Assembly (NCBI GenBank): GCA_964035575.1
Contig: OZ037930.1
Location: forward strand, 806,001 to 870,000
Direction of reading: 5' to 3'
DNA length: 64,000 nucleotides
Source of the DNA: Rhynchopus sp. YZ270_cl-10
Taxonomy: Eukaryota > Euglenozoa > Diplonemea > Diplonemida > Diplonemidae
The first letter of the stretch is position 1. Each line of letters begins with the position of its first letter. A program made the position numbers and the translations under genes. This document shows, piece by piece, positions 12,603-23,578 of the stretch. The notes beneath the pieces were generated by a model that ran no database searches, was not told the DNA's origin, and saw nothing but the letters and a program-made list of their open reading frames with translations.

Positions 12603-12688
12603 CCCTTTTAGACCCCCAAGCCGTTTCTTTTTTTGGACCCACTTTTGAGTTTGGTTTTTTTGGGGCTCTCCGTCTGGGGTCTAAAGGG
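12603..12688. mobile_element. piggyBac-like MITE (86 bp)
   Basis: Ends CCCTTTTAGACCC and GGGTCTAAAGGG are flanked on both sides by TTAA (12599-12602 and 12689-12692), the piggyBac target. The interior TTTTGAGTTTGG and GGGGCTCTCC is shared with the larger element at 48677-50840, so the two are one family. Confidence 0.8.
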
Positions 12689-12833
12689 TTAAAAAAAGAA
12701 TACAAGAGAGGGAAACATGACAACGATAAAAAAAACAGGGGCGGGGAAAAACGAGGGAAATGGAAGAGGTAAGTGAACAGTGCGTTTAGCTCCTCCTGGG
12801 GGGGAGGTACGTACTGGAGAAAAGGTATTTCAA

Positions 12834-13895
12834 CATATGGCAGCGTCCGCGAAAGACCCCCCCCCCCTAAAGCTAACATCCATGCTTATTGGTATTTCAC
12901 TAATTAAAATTTTGGTATTTTATAAGATTTTTTTTTTAAATGAACTCAGAGTTAAGTTTCTGAGTTCATTAAAAAAAAAAATCGGTGAAAAATTCCGAGT
13001 AGGTATTAATTTAGATAGGAAAAGCTATGTCAACAGCTATGTGTCCCCTTATTTTACCTGTAAATACTAAGGATATACAAGGAAATCCTCACAAACACCC
13101 ATATAACCACCCATAGAACAACACAACAGGGGGAAATGTAATCAGCAGCCAAAGCATTCGCTCAGGAGCTGAAAACCCGGCCTTTCCGAGGCCTAAAAAA
13201 CTTCGCCGAGCTGCAGGTGTATGCAGGGGTTCACTGGCAGGGGGGCAAAGGGTGGGGCGCGAGGAGCTGGATGCGCGAGGTGTGTAGCTCGAAGCATATG
13301 TCCCTCCATATGCAGAAGACAACCACCAGGAGAAAAGGGGCGTCCGCCGTTTACTACTCCTGTAGTTGCATCAGCGACACCCTCAGGAGGACAGTGACAG
13401 CGAGACGGAGGAGGAAGAGGAGGAACAGGCGGACAATTGTCTGTAACTCTTGGAGAGACTCATCACTGAGGTCAATAGGGTCACTCAAAAAAGGGGGTTT
13501 TCTGCGAGAAAGTCGACGTCGCCGCAGACGACCCGGAGCGTGAAGCTCTTTCGCGCTCTATTTAGAGTGTTCGGAGGGGACGACAAGCCTCCACCCCCCT
13601 TTCCTACCCCCTTTTTGATAATGGGTTTAGAGACAGATATTAGTGAATTCCTTCCTATATCCTTAGTATTTACAGGTAAAATAAGGGGACACATAGCTGT
13701 TGACATAGCTTTTCCTATCTAAATTAATACCTACTCGGAATTTTTCACCGATTTTTTTTTTAATGAACTCAGAAACTTAACTCTGAGTTCATTTAAAAAA
13801 AAAATCTTATAAAATACCAAAATTTTAATTAGTGAAATACCAATAAGCATGGATGTTAGCTTTAGGGGGGGGTCTTTCGCGGACGCTCCCATATG
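12834..13895. mobile_element. 1.06 kb element with about 240 bp inverted repeats
   Basis: Left arm about 12834-13077 and right arm about 13656-13895 are inverted copies, starting CATATGGCAGCGTCCGCG and CATATGGGAGCGTCCGCG. Each arm carries an internal TGAACTCAGA palindrome. The 580 bp core has no recognised protein. Long arms recall Mutator-like elements, but I could not find a 9 bp target duplication, so the superfamily is open. Confidence 0.8.
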
Positions 13896-13963
13896 CATTC
13901 AATAAATTGAGGGCATGAGGGGCGAAAAATGTTCTCAACTTTGGAGAGAAAAAAAAGGGAATT

Positions 13964-14002
13964 TGAATGAATACGCCTCTCGTGCGCACACATCTTTGTC
14001 AA
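13964..14002 (+). repeat. H9 repeat copy
   Basis: TGAATACGCCTCTCGTGCG followed by CACACATC. The perfect loop CCTCTCGTG lies between CG-rich arms. Confidence 0.55.
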
Positions 14003-14196
14003 AAGGGGTGAGGGAGAAATGGGAAGGGGGGAATAGTATTGGTTTGCCTTTGTTCTATTAACAGTGGTACAAAGACGTCAACGAAAAAAAGCACCAAGAC
14101 ATCAAGCTTGTGTGATCAAGATTACCTGGGTGCAAGACATTTTTGCTTTTTTTTTTTTTTTTTTGGAGATGGGGAGAAAAAGCAAGAAGAAATAAA

Positions 14197-14240
14197 AGCT
14201 TGTAAGGTGACTCAAAGCCTCTCGTTTGCTTTAATTCTCT
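14197..14240 (+). repeat. H1 hairpin repeat (diverged)
   Basis: GCTTGTAAGGTGACTC then AAAGCCTCTCGTTTGCTTT; the arms AAAGC and GCTTT remain complementary. Confidence 0.55.
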
Positions 14241-14633
14241 TGGGATGGGGGGGAAAAAAAGAAGAAAAAACAATTGAAAGCTGAATATTCCTGCAGTGTA
14301 CAGCTTTCAACTAAAAAGAAATAAAAATGATTGCACCAGGTCCGCAGATTTGAAAGAGGAAGAAATCGAGGTAGTATTCGGACTGTGGTGATTTCCTCAC
14401 CCTAGGGGGCAGGTTTCTTTAGGGAAAAAGCAAAAATATAGTGTGGCTGAATGGGGGGGGTTCACAAAATACGCAAGAAGTGCGCAAGAAGTGTGAATCA
14501 CCCTTTCAGCCACCCCAAAACTTTTTTTTTTTTTGAAAAAGTACATTTCTAGAGCTCGCAGCGTTTTGGAACAGAAAGAGGGGGGGAGGGCAGTGGTGAT
14601 AGCAGTTAAACGGAACGGATTTATTTGTTGTTT

Positions 14634-14700
14634 GATAAATTCAGGGAAATAGTTTGGTAGCTGTGTGTTGCCACAGTTTTGTACAAAAAAAATCTCCGCT
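14634..14700 (+). repeat. H4 repeat (variant)
   Basis: Starts GATAAATT and ends GTTGCCACAGTTTTG then ATCTCCGC; the middle differs from the copies at 17284 and 45849. Confidence 0.45.
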
Positions 14701-14708
14701 TTTTTTGT

Positions 14709-14768
14709 TTGAAAACTTGGTTGTATTAGTGTAGACACCCGAGGATGAACTCCACTATACAAAACGCT
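14709..14768 (+). repeat. H3 hairpin repeat
   Basis: GAAAACTTGGTTGTATTAG, then outer arms TAGTG and CACTA and inner arms GAG and CTC around GATGAA. Matches 22998-23056 closely. Confidence 0.75.
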
Positions 14769-14924
14769 GTTAAGTAACCGCTCATGAACACGTTTTGTTT
14801 TTGTTTTTGCTCTCCGTGCTACGCTGCAATCCTACACCACTGTATAATACTATATAGTGCCCCTCTCCTTCCTTACCCACAACACTGGCTCTCCTAACAT
14901 TCCTTTTAGGCCACTGAAGATATA

Positions 14925-15041
14925 CCGTATTCGTACAAAAAAAAAATTAACGACCGTAAAAAAAAAAGATCGAATTTCCAGAAAAATCCTGAAAAGGCCG
15001 AATCAATATTACGGTTGATAATTTCTTTTGTACGAATACGG
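14925..15041. mobile_element. TA-flanked MITE with CCGTATTCGTAC ends
   Basis: Perfect inverted ends CCGTATTCGTACAAAA and TTTTGTACGAATACGG with TA on each side, as for Tc1/mariner-type MITEs. The interior has TTTCCAGAAAAATCCTGAAAA-like palindromes. Related, more diverged copies lie near 20016-20126 and 54170-54287. Confidence 0.75.
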
Positions 15042-15246
15042 TACACACATCTCCCTTGGGTTCCCAGTTGGAATGACAGGCGGATCTTTTTAAATGTACT
15101 ATTTTCTTGACATAAAAATAAGAAAAAATACGGGGAAAAGGGGGTGTATTTTTTTTTTCTTCCTAACTTTTTTTTTTGTACGAAATATACAACTGTTCCT
15201 GCAACGTATCCATTACTATTTTTTTTTTTTTTTGAGAAAAGCTTTA

Positions 15247-16302
15247 CTGGGGGGGGCCGAATAGTGGATCCCCCCTAAATAGTAGATCCCCCCTGTATAA
15301 ATTTTTTTCCACATATTACCACAACTACTCAAAACATGAAATTTGTTGCTTTATTGGACTCATCGGGCATTTTTGTGACCTGGACATGGGGGTCAGACTC
15401 CACTTTCGAGCACCTAAAATAGGGTCAAAAAAATTGGAGTCTAAAATTTAGGGGGGGATCTACTCAGGGTTCTAGGTCCAAATAAAAAAAACGGAAACGG
15501 AAAAGGTGCTGCAAAAAAAAAAAAAATTTCCGCGCTGCGCGCGGAATATTTACCACCCCACAACAGCCTCAAAAAATGATTACTCCAACGACAATGATGT
15601 TACCCATCCAAGAATGTGTGACACGAAAGAATCGTGCGCTTATCAATAACCTCAGTACATTTACAAAAAGAAACGACGCTCATGGCACCCAAAGGTTCCT
15701 GGCGAAGCCACGGTACGCAACATTTCTAAAAGGTTGGCATAGAATAGCACTTTCGTTGGTAATTATCGTCAGTTTGCGTAAATTTTACTTCCGTATTTTG
15801 CTAAAACGAAAGTTTCTGGCGAAGCCACGGTACGCAACATTTCAAAAAAAAATCACTTAAAATAGCACATTTTTGCTGACAAACTATGTCATGTGAAAGG
15901 GTGTTGCAATCTTGCCGCAGGCGCACGGTACGCTACTTTTTTGCTTTCGCTTCGCTGCATGCTTCCTTTTCCTTCGGCGTTTGACCAAATGAGTCGAGTT
16001 CTCCCACGGTGTGCCCTTGAGCCCCCTCGGGTTTCGCGAGCGCTTTCCTTCTGAATGCGAGCATTTTTGTATGGGAAATTGAGATTTTGGGCAGCAATAA
16101 ATTCTGTTGTGAGCTGAGTGTCGGAGGGACCCCCGTTACTGGAATTTTTTTCTTTGGGGGGACCCAAAAAAAAAAAATCCCCCCCCAAAAAAAAAAAAAA
16201 ATCCGAATTTAACGGAAAAGGTGCCGCACCTTTTCCGTTCCCTATACCTAGGACCCTGATCTACTATTCAAAGGGGGGATCTACTATTCGACCCCCCCCC
16301 AG
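15247..16302. mobile_element. TA-flanked mariner-like non-autonomous element
   Basis: Ends CTGGGGGGGGCCGAATAGT and its near complement are each flanked by TA. A second GTAGATCCCCCC motif lies inside each end. The 1,056 bp interior has no transposase. It carries three copies of the ACGGTACGC module (near 15710, 15828 and 15926) and about 110 bp (15905-16015) that recurs inverted at 62214-62325. Confidence 0.65.
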
Positions 16303-16469
16303 TAATCAGTTTCAATGGGATGTTCAAGTTTTTTTCTTTTCTTTCAACAATCGCCCACAAGCACCCACCTGGACGGGGTAACTGACAGTCGTTTTTTTCT
16401 TCTTCATTATTTTTGATCACCTGTGTACGTTTTTTTCTTTGTTTTCTCCCCCTCCAAAAGAAAAAAATA

Positions 16470-16514
16470 AAGTGAAGTTGATAGTGCAAACGCCGGGACG
16501 CAGACACTAGCACG
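16470..16514 (+). repeat. H2 repeat copy
   Basis: AGTGAAGTTGATAGTGCAAA then CGCCGGGACGCAGACACT; shorter than the copies at 22864 and 28006. Confidence 0.6.
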
Positions 16515-16600
16515 TATAAATGCTGAAGATGTTTTTTCCTCAAGACATGCAGCCTTTTATGCTGTTTGGCTTGAATGACCGTTGGTCAGTGAAAAGTGTG

Positions 16601-16649
16601 CACCACCACCACCACCACCACCACCACCACCACCACCACCACCACCACA
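16601..16649. repeat. CCA microsatellite
   Basis: About sixteen CAC/CCA triplets in a row. Confidence 0.95.
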
Positions 16650-16679
16650 ATAAAAAAAGAGGGATGGGGGAAAAGCTGG

Positions 16680-16720
16680 TAAAATGAGTAAAAGCATCGT
16701 GTGCTTAGCCACCTTGAAAA
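16680..16720 (+). repeat. H1-related repeat
   Basis: AAGCATCGTGTGCTTAGCCACC: arms AAGC and GCTT remain, the loop differs from the consensus. Confidence 0.4.
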
Positions 16721-16753
16721 CATGTCAAAAACAAAAAAAGGAACAAAAAAATA

Positions 16754-16796
16754 GTTTATAAGATGAACCTAAGCTTCTCGTACTTAGTCACCTTTT
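16754..16796 (+). repeat. H1 hairpin repeat
   Basis: GTTTATAAGATGAACC, then TAAGCTTCTCGTACTTAG, then TCACC. One arm pair has changed from GC to TA yet remains paired. Confidence 0.65.
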
Positions 16797-16920
16797 AAAA
16801 AAAAAAGAAAATGACGGGAGCGAAAGGGTTGTGGAGGGAAATGGGAAAGGAGAGAGAAAAAAGAGGGAGGGAGCGGGGGAGCTAGTGCAGTGCAAAGAAG
16901 AAAGAGCGCGTTTGAAAAGA

Positions 16921-16958
16921 ACGAAAGCGACTCTCGTGCACGCACAAATGTGAAAACA
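16921..16958 (+). repeat. H9 repeat copy
   Basis: Arms GCG and CGC around ACTCTCGTGCA. Confidence 0.45.
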
Positions 16959-17141
16959 AAAAAATAGGGGGGGTTTGGTAAGGGGGGAAGAGAAGCCTTC
17001 TTCTCCATCACGCGCACAACAAAAAAAAGAAGAAGAAAAATGACCTTTTTTTCGCAGTTGCTTTTATGTTTATTTTTCTTTATTTTCTGCAATATGCAAG
17101 GTTTGTACAGAATTGTCTTCTCAAAAAAAAAAAAAAAAAAA

Positions 17142-17220
17142 TGAAACTTAAAAGATACAAACCCTCTCTTGACAGAGTACCCAGTGTTTCCAGAGAAGCG
17201 GAACCCCTGGGTGTACCTCT
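17142..17220 (+). repeat. H5 repeat copy (long form)
   Basis: AAAAGATACAAACCCTCTC then GTACCCAG and CTGGGTGTAC arms. The second hairpin is stronger here than in other H5 copies. Confidence 0.5.
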
Positions 17221-17283
17221 AAAATAATAAAAAAGAAAGGGACCTCATTTTTTGTTTGCATTTTTTTTGTTTTTTGTTTTTTT

Positions 17284-17352
17284 GATAAAATTGTTGGAGT
17301 AGTGTAGTTGCCTCGGTAGTGTTGCCACAGTTTGTGCAATCTCCACTGTTTT
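17284..17352 (+). repeat. H4 repeat, intact reference copy
   Basis: GATAAAATTGTTGGAGTAG, GTTGCCTCGGTAGTGTTGCC, then CACAGTTTGTGCAATCTCC. The two halves of another H4 copy bracket the retrotransposon array at 32184-44298. Confidence 0.75.
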
Positions 17353-18199
17353 ACACTTCATATCAGTTTGCCAGCTTGTGATGCTCTCTCTGATCGACAT
17401 GTGCACATACTGTGCACCGCGGACGAAAGGGCAACGGCCACAAAGTCTCTTCATGTTTTGCGTAGTTTAGTTGCTATATGTGTGTGTGTGTGTACAAAAC
17501 CACTTTCGCTATTGATTATTTTGCAGGAATCAATAAGCAACCTATTTGTTTCCTTCGAAGCACAAAAAAAAACAACAACAACACAAATCTACCTAAAACA
17601 ATGATTTATTTTTGTGCGAGGCTCTGGAAAATTTGACTGATGCATGGTGTTGGGGGAAAGGGAATCATAACAAAGGTTGAAAGTGCAAAACACCCCACCG
17701 TTCATCGGCGGACGCAATAAAAAACCCTCATCTCATCTTTTGTTTAGTTGGTACACTACCCACGTCATACGAAAGGGAAGGTGTTCTGCAGTTTAAAAAA
17801 AGGGATGAATATTTTGTGTATTTTTTTTTTTTTTTTTGGTAATTTGTTTCAGGCTATTATATACGATTTTTTTCCTTACCAAAAGTGCAAAAAAAGTGAG
17901 GTTGCTGTTCCTGGGGGGGCTGGAGGCACGGAGGGGCTTTTTTGGAAGAAATGAACTTAAGATTGAAGTATCATCGTTGTACTGCCCAGGGAGGGTTCCC
18001 GGCCACCGGCTAGTTTCCTAGGGCCTTATGCTTATGGCTTCACTGGCTAGGGCTCCTGCAGGTCCCTCCACACATGTACCGTGCCTGACTTCAGCACCCA
18101 GGGTAGCATTCCCAGCACCTTTCACCCCTTCAGGAGGAGTGCCACAAAGGGCACCCGGATGCAATTTTCCACATCCATATCAGGACGTGGCTCTATTTC

Positions 18200-18375
18200 T
18201 TTTTGCGGAGCAAAAAGAAAATAATATAAAATGGCGCCGCAGGCGAAAAAAAATTGGGGTACGGTGTAAAAATCTAGCCTTTTACACGACAGAGTCACTC
18301 AACGAACCCTTTTTTGCGGAGCAAAAAAGGAAAAATGGCGCCGCAGGCAAAAAAAATTGGGTACAGCCTGTATGG
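18200..18375. repeat. Relative of the interior of the hAT element at 21853
   Basis: Shares TTTTTGCGGAGCAAAAA, ATGGCGCCGCAGGC and GGTACGGTGTAAAAAT in the same order as 22067-22210. Ends with hAT repeats were not found, so this is a fragment or an independent use of the module. Confidence 0.5.
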
Positions 18376-18526
18376 TACGGGATTTCATGGTGCGGTCAGC
18401 AACCCAGTTCCCCAAAAAAACGCAAAAAACTTTTTCTCCAAATCTGCAAAAGTTTTTTTTTTTTTTTTTTTCAAAACTGAGGTTCAGCCTCAGTTCTACT
18501 ATGGTGTATAAATCTCTGATTTGTTT

Positions 18527-18562
18527 GTTTAGTGTAGCTGCCATTCAGGCAGTCTTCACTAG
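18527..18562 (+). repeat. H3-type hairpin with new inner stem
   Basis: Outer arms TAGTG and CACTA as in H3, but the inner arms are CTGCC and GGCAG around ATTCA. Different bases, same fold. Confidence 0.55.
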
Positions 18563-19352
18563 ATTTTTTTTTTTAGGTAAAAAAATGGAGAAGAGAAAAT
18601 TTGAATAAATAAATACCAGGTGCGTTGAAGAGGCACACTGACGCTGTAGAGAACCCACATACAAAAAAAAATTTGACTTGAAATACAAAGTCCAAAATGA
18701 ACTAAAATACTGTTGCAAGTCAACTGATTTCGATGACAGTTTTTTTTTTTTAAAACATTTTCAGATGATTTGGTCGTTTTATGTTGAGAACCGAACCACT
18801 TTTGTCAAAAAAAAAATACTGGAAAAAAAAGCAAACAAGCAAAAAAACAAAAAATATTAGTTTCATCAAAAAGAAAGGGGGAAAATGGGACCTGTGCTTA
18901 TTAGCGTCCTTTTGAAGGCAAGAGCGCATTACATATCCCCAGCAGACAAGCAGCACTTACTTTGCTGTAAAATTTAGCCTTTTTTTTTAAAAAGCGCGAA
19001 GCTGTTTCAAAAGCTAACGTTTTATTCGACGGTCATCGCATGCCTATTCTTTTCCCGTGTCAACATTTTTTTAGGAAAAAAACATAAAAACATGAAAAAA
19101 AGAGACAAACACAAACACACAAAAGAGTACGCATTCATTATATTGTGTGGCAACACAAATTGAACAGTAAACCAACAGAAACCACCCCCTCTTGTTAGCA
19201 AAACGCTAATAGCAGGGGCCGTGTCTGTGCGTATGGAGCCAATGGAGTCGAAAAACAACCCCTAGTGGAGTACATTGTGCCTGCCCCTTCTCCGTTCTCC
19301 CTGTCGTGCTAAAAATACACACACGCCCATTGATTGCGAGACATTCCAAACA

Positions 19353-19523
19353 CTAAGCTAAGCAAAGCTAAGCAAAGCTAAGCAAAGCTAAGCAAAGCTA
19401 AGCAAAGCTAAGCAAAGCTAAGCAAAGCTAAGCAAAGCTAAGCAAAGCTAAGCAAAGCTAAGCAAAGCTAAGCAAAGCTAAGCAAAGCAAAGCTAAGCAA
19501 AGCTAAGCAAAGCTAAGCAAAGC
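19353..19523. repeat. Tandem repeat, 10 bp unit AAGCTAAGCA
   Basis: About seventeen head-to-tail units with a single shortened unit near 19488. It does not resemble a telomere repeat and is internal. Confidence 0.95.
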
Positions 19524-20015
19524 TCTCGCAGTTGTACCGCAGCTGCGTGTATAGAACCAAAAAAAAACCCCCCCCAAAAAAAAATACACAAAAAAAAAAA
19601 ATGATCATTTTTTTGCTCCTAAAAAAAAACCACACAAAAATGAACGTACAGGTGTGAAAAACACCATAAACTCTACAACCCTTGGAAAGATACTCCGCAA
19701 GCCATGTATTTTTTGCTTGGGGAGGGTGTGTATTTTTTTTTCTTTTTTTGTTGAGTTTCTTTTATAAAAAAACGAGGAAGGGAAGACGGTGGTTGCATAT
19801 GAAATGAGAACAAAATATGAAGAGAAAAAGGAAAGAAATGCAACACGACAGTTGTCTTTACCAAAAAAAACAAAATGTGTATCAATGTAGCGATGGTGGT
19901 GACTGGGGGGGTACAAAATCGCTGCAAAGCAACACCATTACCCTGACAACGCCCTTCAACAGGCGAAGACAGAACAATGATGCGACAGCGTCCATAGTAC
20001 CCCCCCCCTCCATTT

Positions 20016-20126
20016 TCCGTATATTCGGAAAAATTGTCGATCGTAATAATGTTCGACCTTTTCAGGATTTTTTTTTTCCTGGAAGTTCGACCTTTTTTAC
20101 GGTCGAACATTATTCTGATCACGGTA
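20016..20126. repeat. Foldback related to the CCGTATTCGTAC MITE
   Basis: GTTCGACCTTTTCAGGATT and TCCTGGAAGTTCGACC with complementary flanks. Resembles the interior of 14925-15041 but its ends are diverged. Confidence 0.5.
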
Positions 20127-20348
20127 CATATGCATCACGTACTGAAAAACTTAGGATTTTGTGTCATAACATTAACCCAGGTTGTTTGTCTCGCACCCTA
20201 CCACACATATACATTGATACACACAGCTTCGTTGGCCCCTACGCGAAAAGGGTGTTCGGCGCACAATAAAAGGTATTTCGTTTTATTTCCTTTCGCTCTG
20301 AAGCGACCTCTGAGGAGGAAGACTGCAAGAACGGAGAAAAAGAGAAAA

Positions 20349-20392
20349 GCTTATAAGATGAACCTAAGCCTCTCGTGCTTAGTCACCTTTAA
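20349..20392 (+). repeat. H1 hairpin repeat, consensus copy
   Basis: TTATAAGATGAACC, arms CTAAGC and GCTTAG around CTCTCGT, then TCACCTTTAAA. Confidence 0.75.
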
Positions 20393-20554
20393 AAAAAAAA
20401 AAGATCGGAAGGAAAAAAAAAAACGTTGAGTACAACTTTACTATGGTGCCTGCGTAGGGCAGAATCTGTGCTGTCGTGTTTCGTGTGTATTGTTTGTTTT
20501 CTGTTTTTCTTGGTTAATCGTTTGAAGAATAAAGAGCACCTCTGATAGGTCAGT

Positions 20555-20618
20555 AATTGTTTCATATACTAACTATTCTACTGAATAGATGGTATAATAG
20601 GGTGCACTAAATGTACCC
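20555..20618 (+). repeat. H6 repeat, copy 2 of 3
   Basis: Matches 3688-3751 across the whole block. Confidence 0.8.
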
Positions 20619-20644
20619 CGTAAAAAAGAGAGAAAAAAAATTCT

Positions 20645-20698
20645 TTGAAAACTTGGTTGTATTAGTGTAGACACCCCGAGGATGAACTCCACTGTACC
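20645..20698 (+). repeat. H3 hairpin repeat
   Basis: GAAAACTTGGTTGTATTAG then TAGTG and CACTG arms; lies 27 bp after an H6 copy and 38 bp before a hAT element. Confidence 0.7.
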
Positions 20699-20736
20699 TT
20701 TTTTCCTCGCCTATCTCTCGTTTCGTGGATACCGTT

Positions 20737-21805
20737 CAGGGCTGTTCCTTATTCTCGTTTTTTCCCCCAAAAATCGCTGGTTTTATTCTCGTTTTTTTCC
20801 TTTTTTTAAAAAACCCGCAGAGGCAGATTTTTCCTGCATTTTTGCCAGATTTGAGCCAATCCCGTTCTGTGGTGGGGGATATACGGAAAAATGGACAAAA
20901 TTTTAGTGACTTAAATTTTCACAAAATATGAACCCATACTCGTAAACAAGGGGTCATTTTCAGGTCTGAAAACCCAACTTCAGATGAAATTATGGTGTTG
21001 TTGACTGGGAACAGGTAGCGCCGCAGGCGCACGGTACCCAACTTTTGTCTTTTTTTCTTTTCCTTTTTCTCTGCTTTCTTTTGATGCGCGAGCCGATTGC
21101 TCTCCACGGTGGGGTCACATGTGTGTGCAAAAACACTCTAAAGTACCCTCATTATGAACTATGAGGTTCTCTGGTTTAGTCCGGTCTGCGAAAGAATTGC
21201 ACCAAGCACGCGTGGTGCACGAATTATCAGTAACCTCAGTACATTTACAAAAGAAACGGCGGTCATGGCACCCAAAGGTTCCTGGCGAAGCCACGGTACG
21301 CAACATTTCAAAAAAATGTTGCTCAAAATTGCATACTTTTACTGTCAAACACAGAATAGCTACAACTACAGTGCACATAATACTTTTTTTTGCTTATTTC
21401 GCACATTTGGGACCCCAACATTTTTTTCCTGGTCACTTTTTCCCAGACAGAAGTGCCTACATACCTTCCCCCTTAGGCGAAAAAAAAGTGCGGCAACCAC
21501 GAAAATTCCTTCGGTGCGGCATTTCCAAAATCTAAAATCCGCATTTTGGGAGGCAGATTTAGGGGAAAGCCTGCGCCGCAGGCGGATTTTTTTTTTTGGG
21601 GGGGAGGATTTTTTTTTTTTCCCCACCTGAAAACCTGATCTTTGGCTTGTTTGCATACCACCCCGACCAGTGGTGTACAAAATTTTGGCTCCTAACCTAG
21701 TAGAAGCAGGCTAAAACCCAACGAAGGAAAAAAGGAAAAAAAAAAAGGAAAAAAAACTCAAAAATCAGAATCCCTTATTCTCATTCTCACTTAGGAACAG
21801 CCCTG
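20737..21805. mobile_element. Non-autonomous hAT-type element, copy 2
   Basis: Same ends as 655-1713 (CAGGGCTGTTCC and complement) with its own perfect 8 bp target duplication ATACCGTT (20729-20736 and 21806-21813). The two copies differ by scattered small changes, so they inserted independently. Confidence 0.92.
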
Positions 21806-21852
21806 ATACCGTTACTCCTTTTTTTTTTTTTTTTTTTTTTTGAAAATCTGAT

Positions 21853-22406
21853 CAGGGAAATAGCTTGGTTTTCCTCCAAAATCAGGAATTATGCGAAAAC
21901 GAAAAATTTTTTTTTCGCCCGGTCGAAAGCGGTCGTTGCGCTTCGCGCAAGCCTCACTGAGTGGAGAGGCGAAAGGTCAATTTGCGAGATAACCAAAAAC
22001 GGAATGTAATCCCTTATTACGGAGCTTGGTCTTGCACCTTACGTTCCACTAACCGTATGGACAAAAATAAATGGCGCCGCAGGCGAAAAAAAAATAGAGT
22101 ACGGTGTAAAAATGCTGGTTTACAACCACACAGTCACTCAACAAACCCTTTTTTGCGGAGCAAAAAAGGAAAATGGCGCCGCAGGCAAAAAAAAATTAAG
22201 GGGTACGGCACATCTGCAAGCGCAGCGAGCGAAAATTTTAAGGTTCCATCATTCCAGTCATCTGGGAGATCTGGGGGTCCGCGGGCGAGGGACCCCCAAA
22301 AGTGCCCAAAAATCCCCTCTTTTTTTTTTTTTTTTTTTTTTTTTTCCTCAAAAAAATCCAGAATTATGCGATGTCGCATAATTCGGTATATGGAGCTATT
22401 TCCCTG
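21853..22406. mobile_element. Second hAT-type family, 554 bp
   Basis: Ends CAGGGAAATAGCT and AGCTATTTCCCTG flanked by a perfect 8 bp duplication AATCTGAT (21845-21852 and 22407-22414). No transposase. The interior has two TTTTTGCGGAGC / GGCGCCGCAGGC modules and a GGTACGG motif. It sits only 47 bp from the preceding hAT element. Confidence 0.9.
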
Positions 22407-22863
22407 AATCTGATCCACTAGAGCCCATTCACCAATGTGTGTAAACCTTTTAAAAATGTCTTTTTTTATTCAAAATAAAATAAAATGAAAACGGTACACC
22501 TCATGCGGGTGCGAGAGAGAGAAGGAGGGGGGAAAAAATTAGAACGAATAATCGTACAGAAAGAAATACGTACCCAATAAAAGAAGCAAAAAAAAAGAGA
22601 AAAAGAAAGAATGAAAAAACAACAAAAAAAAAACACGGTTCAGAACAACAGGCCCGTTTGCCAGACTATGTAATACACAGAACCGTTGGAGAAATTGCAT
22701 TTCCCCCCCCCCCCCCCCCCCCCATTGCTTTATTGAAATCCCATAACCTCTGCAAAGGCAAGTAACCGAATGAGGTGTTCCTCACGAAATTGTAGAACAC
22801 CTCTCTGCCTGCCCGTCCACGGTTGTCAGGTCCCAGGTGGTCTGAGCAAATTGGGGTGAACAA

Positions 22864-22920
22864 AAGTGAAGTTGATAGTGCAAACGCCTCTGGGACGCAG
22901 GCACTGACACTCCGCGGGTT
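22864..22920 (+). repeat. H2 repeat, reference copy
   Basis: AGTGAAGTTGATAGTGCAAA, CGCCTCTGGGACGCAGGC, then ACTGACACTCCGCGGG. Identical over about 55 bases to 28006-28060. Confidence 0.8.
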
Positions 22921-22997
22921 ATCAAACAAAAAAGCGGGTGTGAATCGTTATACTACGGTGTACACCCGCGTTTTTGCCTCCCCCAATTTATTTTTTT

Positions 22998-23056
22998 TGA
23001 AAACTTGGTTGTATTAGTGTAGACACCCGAGGATGAACTCCACTATACAAAACGCT
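22998..23056 (+). repeat. H3 hairpin repeat
   Basis: Same as 14709-14768 including the trailing TATACAAAACGC. Confidence 0.75.
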
Positions 23057-23398
23057 TTTTTTGTTCGCCCACCTGGAACCTGACAACCGTGTGGTGGATC
23101 TCGCCGTACTGCAACGCACTCTCAGTCTCGTCGTGACCACATACACACCCCTCCGCGCCACGCGGCCCTTGTTGTGGTACAACGATAGACCCTTGAGCAT
23201 TGCTTCCCAAAAAAAATAAAGAGAAAATTTTGATGAATTCCGTTGTACAAAAAGACACCTGAAAAAAAAAGGGGGATGGAATTTGAAGAGATGTCGAAGG
23301 GTGGTGAAAGGTTTTGGAACAACAAACAAAAAGTATCGAAGGGGTGAAGGGGTAGGGTGGGGTGGAAATGAAGTTGAAAGTGCAAAAGAGAAAATTTC

Positions 23399-23429
<31 letters not shown>

Positions 23430-23430
<1 letters not shown>

Positions 23431-23474
23431 TTGGCAAGAATAACCTAAGCCATTTCATGCTTGGTCACCTTTCA
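23430..23474 (+). repeat. H1-type hairpin (diverged loop)
   Basis: AACCTAAGCCATTTCATGCTT then GGTCACCTTT: arms AAGC and GCTT kept, loop changed to CATTTCAT. Confidence 0.5.
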
Positions 23475-23532
23475 AAAAAAAGGCACGTTAAAGTAGATAT
23501 TCAAAGTTGATGGGGGGGGGAAAAAAAGAAAA

Positions 23533-23578
23533 GTTTATAAGATGATCCTAAGCCTCTCGTTTGCTTAGTCACCTTTAA
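23533..23578 (+). repeat. H1 hairpin repeat
   Basis: GTTTATAAGATGATCC, TAAGCCTCTCGTTTGCTTA, then GTCACC; one base longer in the loop. Confidence 0.7.

Noticed and set aside
12834-13895. Polinton or other virus-like element because of long inverted repeats
   Set aside because: Only about 1 kb long, with no polymerase, integrase or capsid-like coding part.
15256-15300. Repeated GTAGATCCCCCC as a CRISPR-like or operator array
   Set aside because: It is confined to the two ends of a TA-flanked inverted-repeat element.
17284-17352. H4 or H1 as tRNA genes or tRNA-derived SINEs
   Set aside because: No cloverleaf, anticodon arm or properly spaced A and B boxes could be drawn.
19353-19523. AAGCTAAGCA array as a telomere or CRISPR
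   Set aside because: It is internal, has no spacers and the unit does not resemble telomeric repeats.
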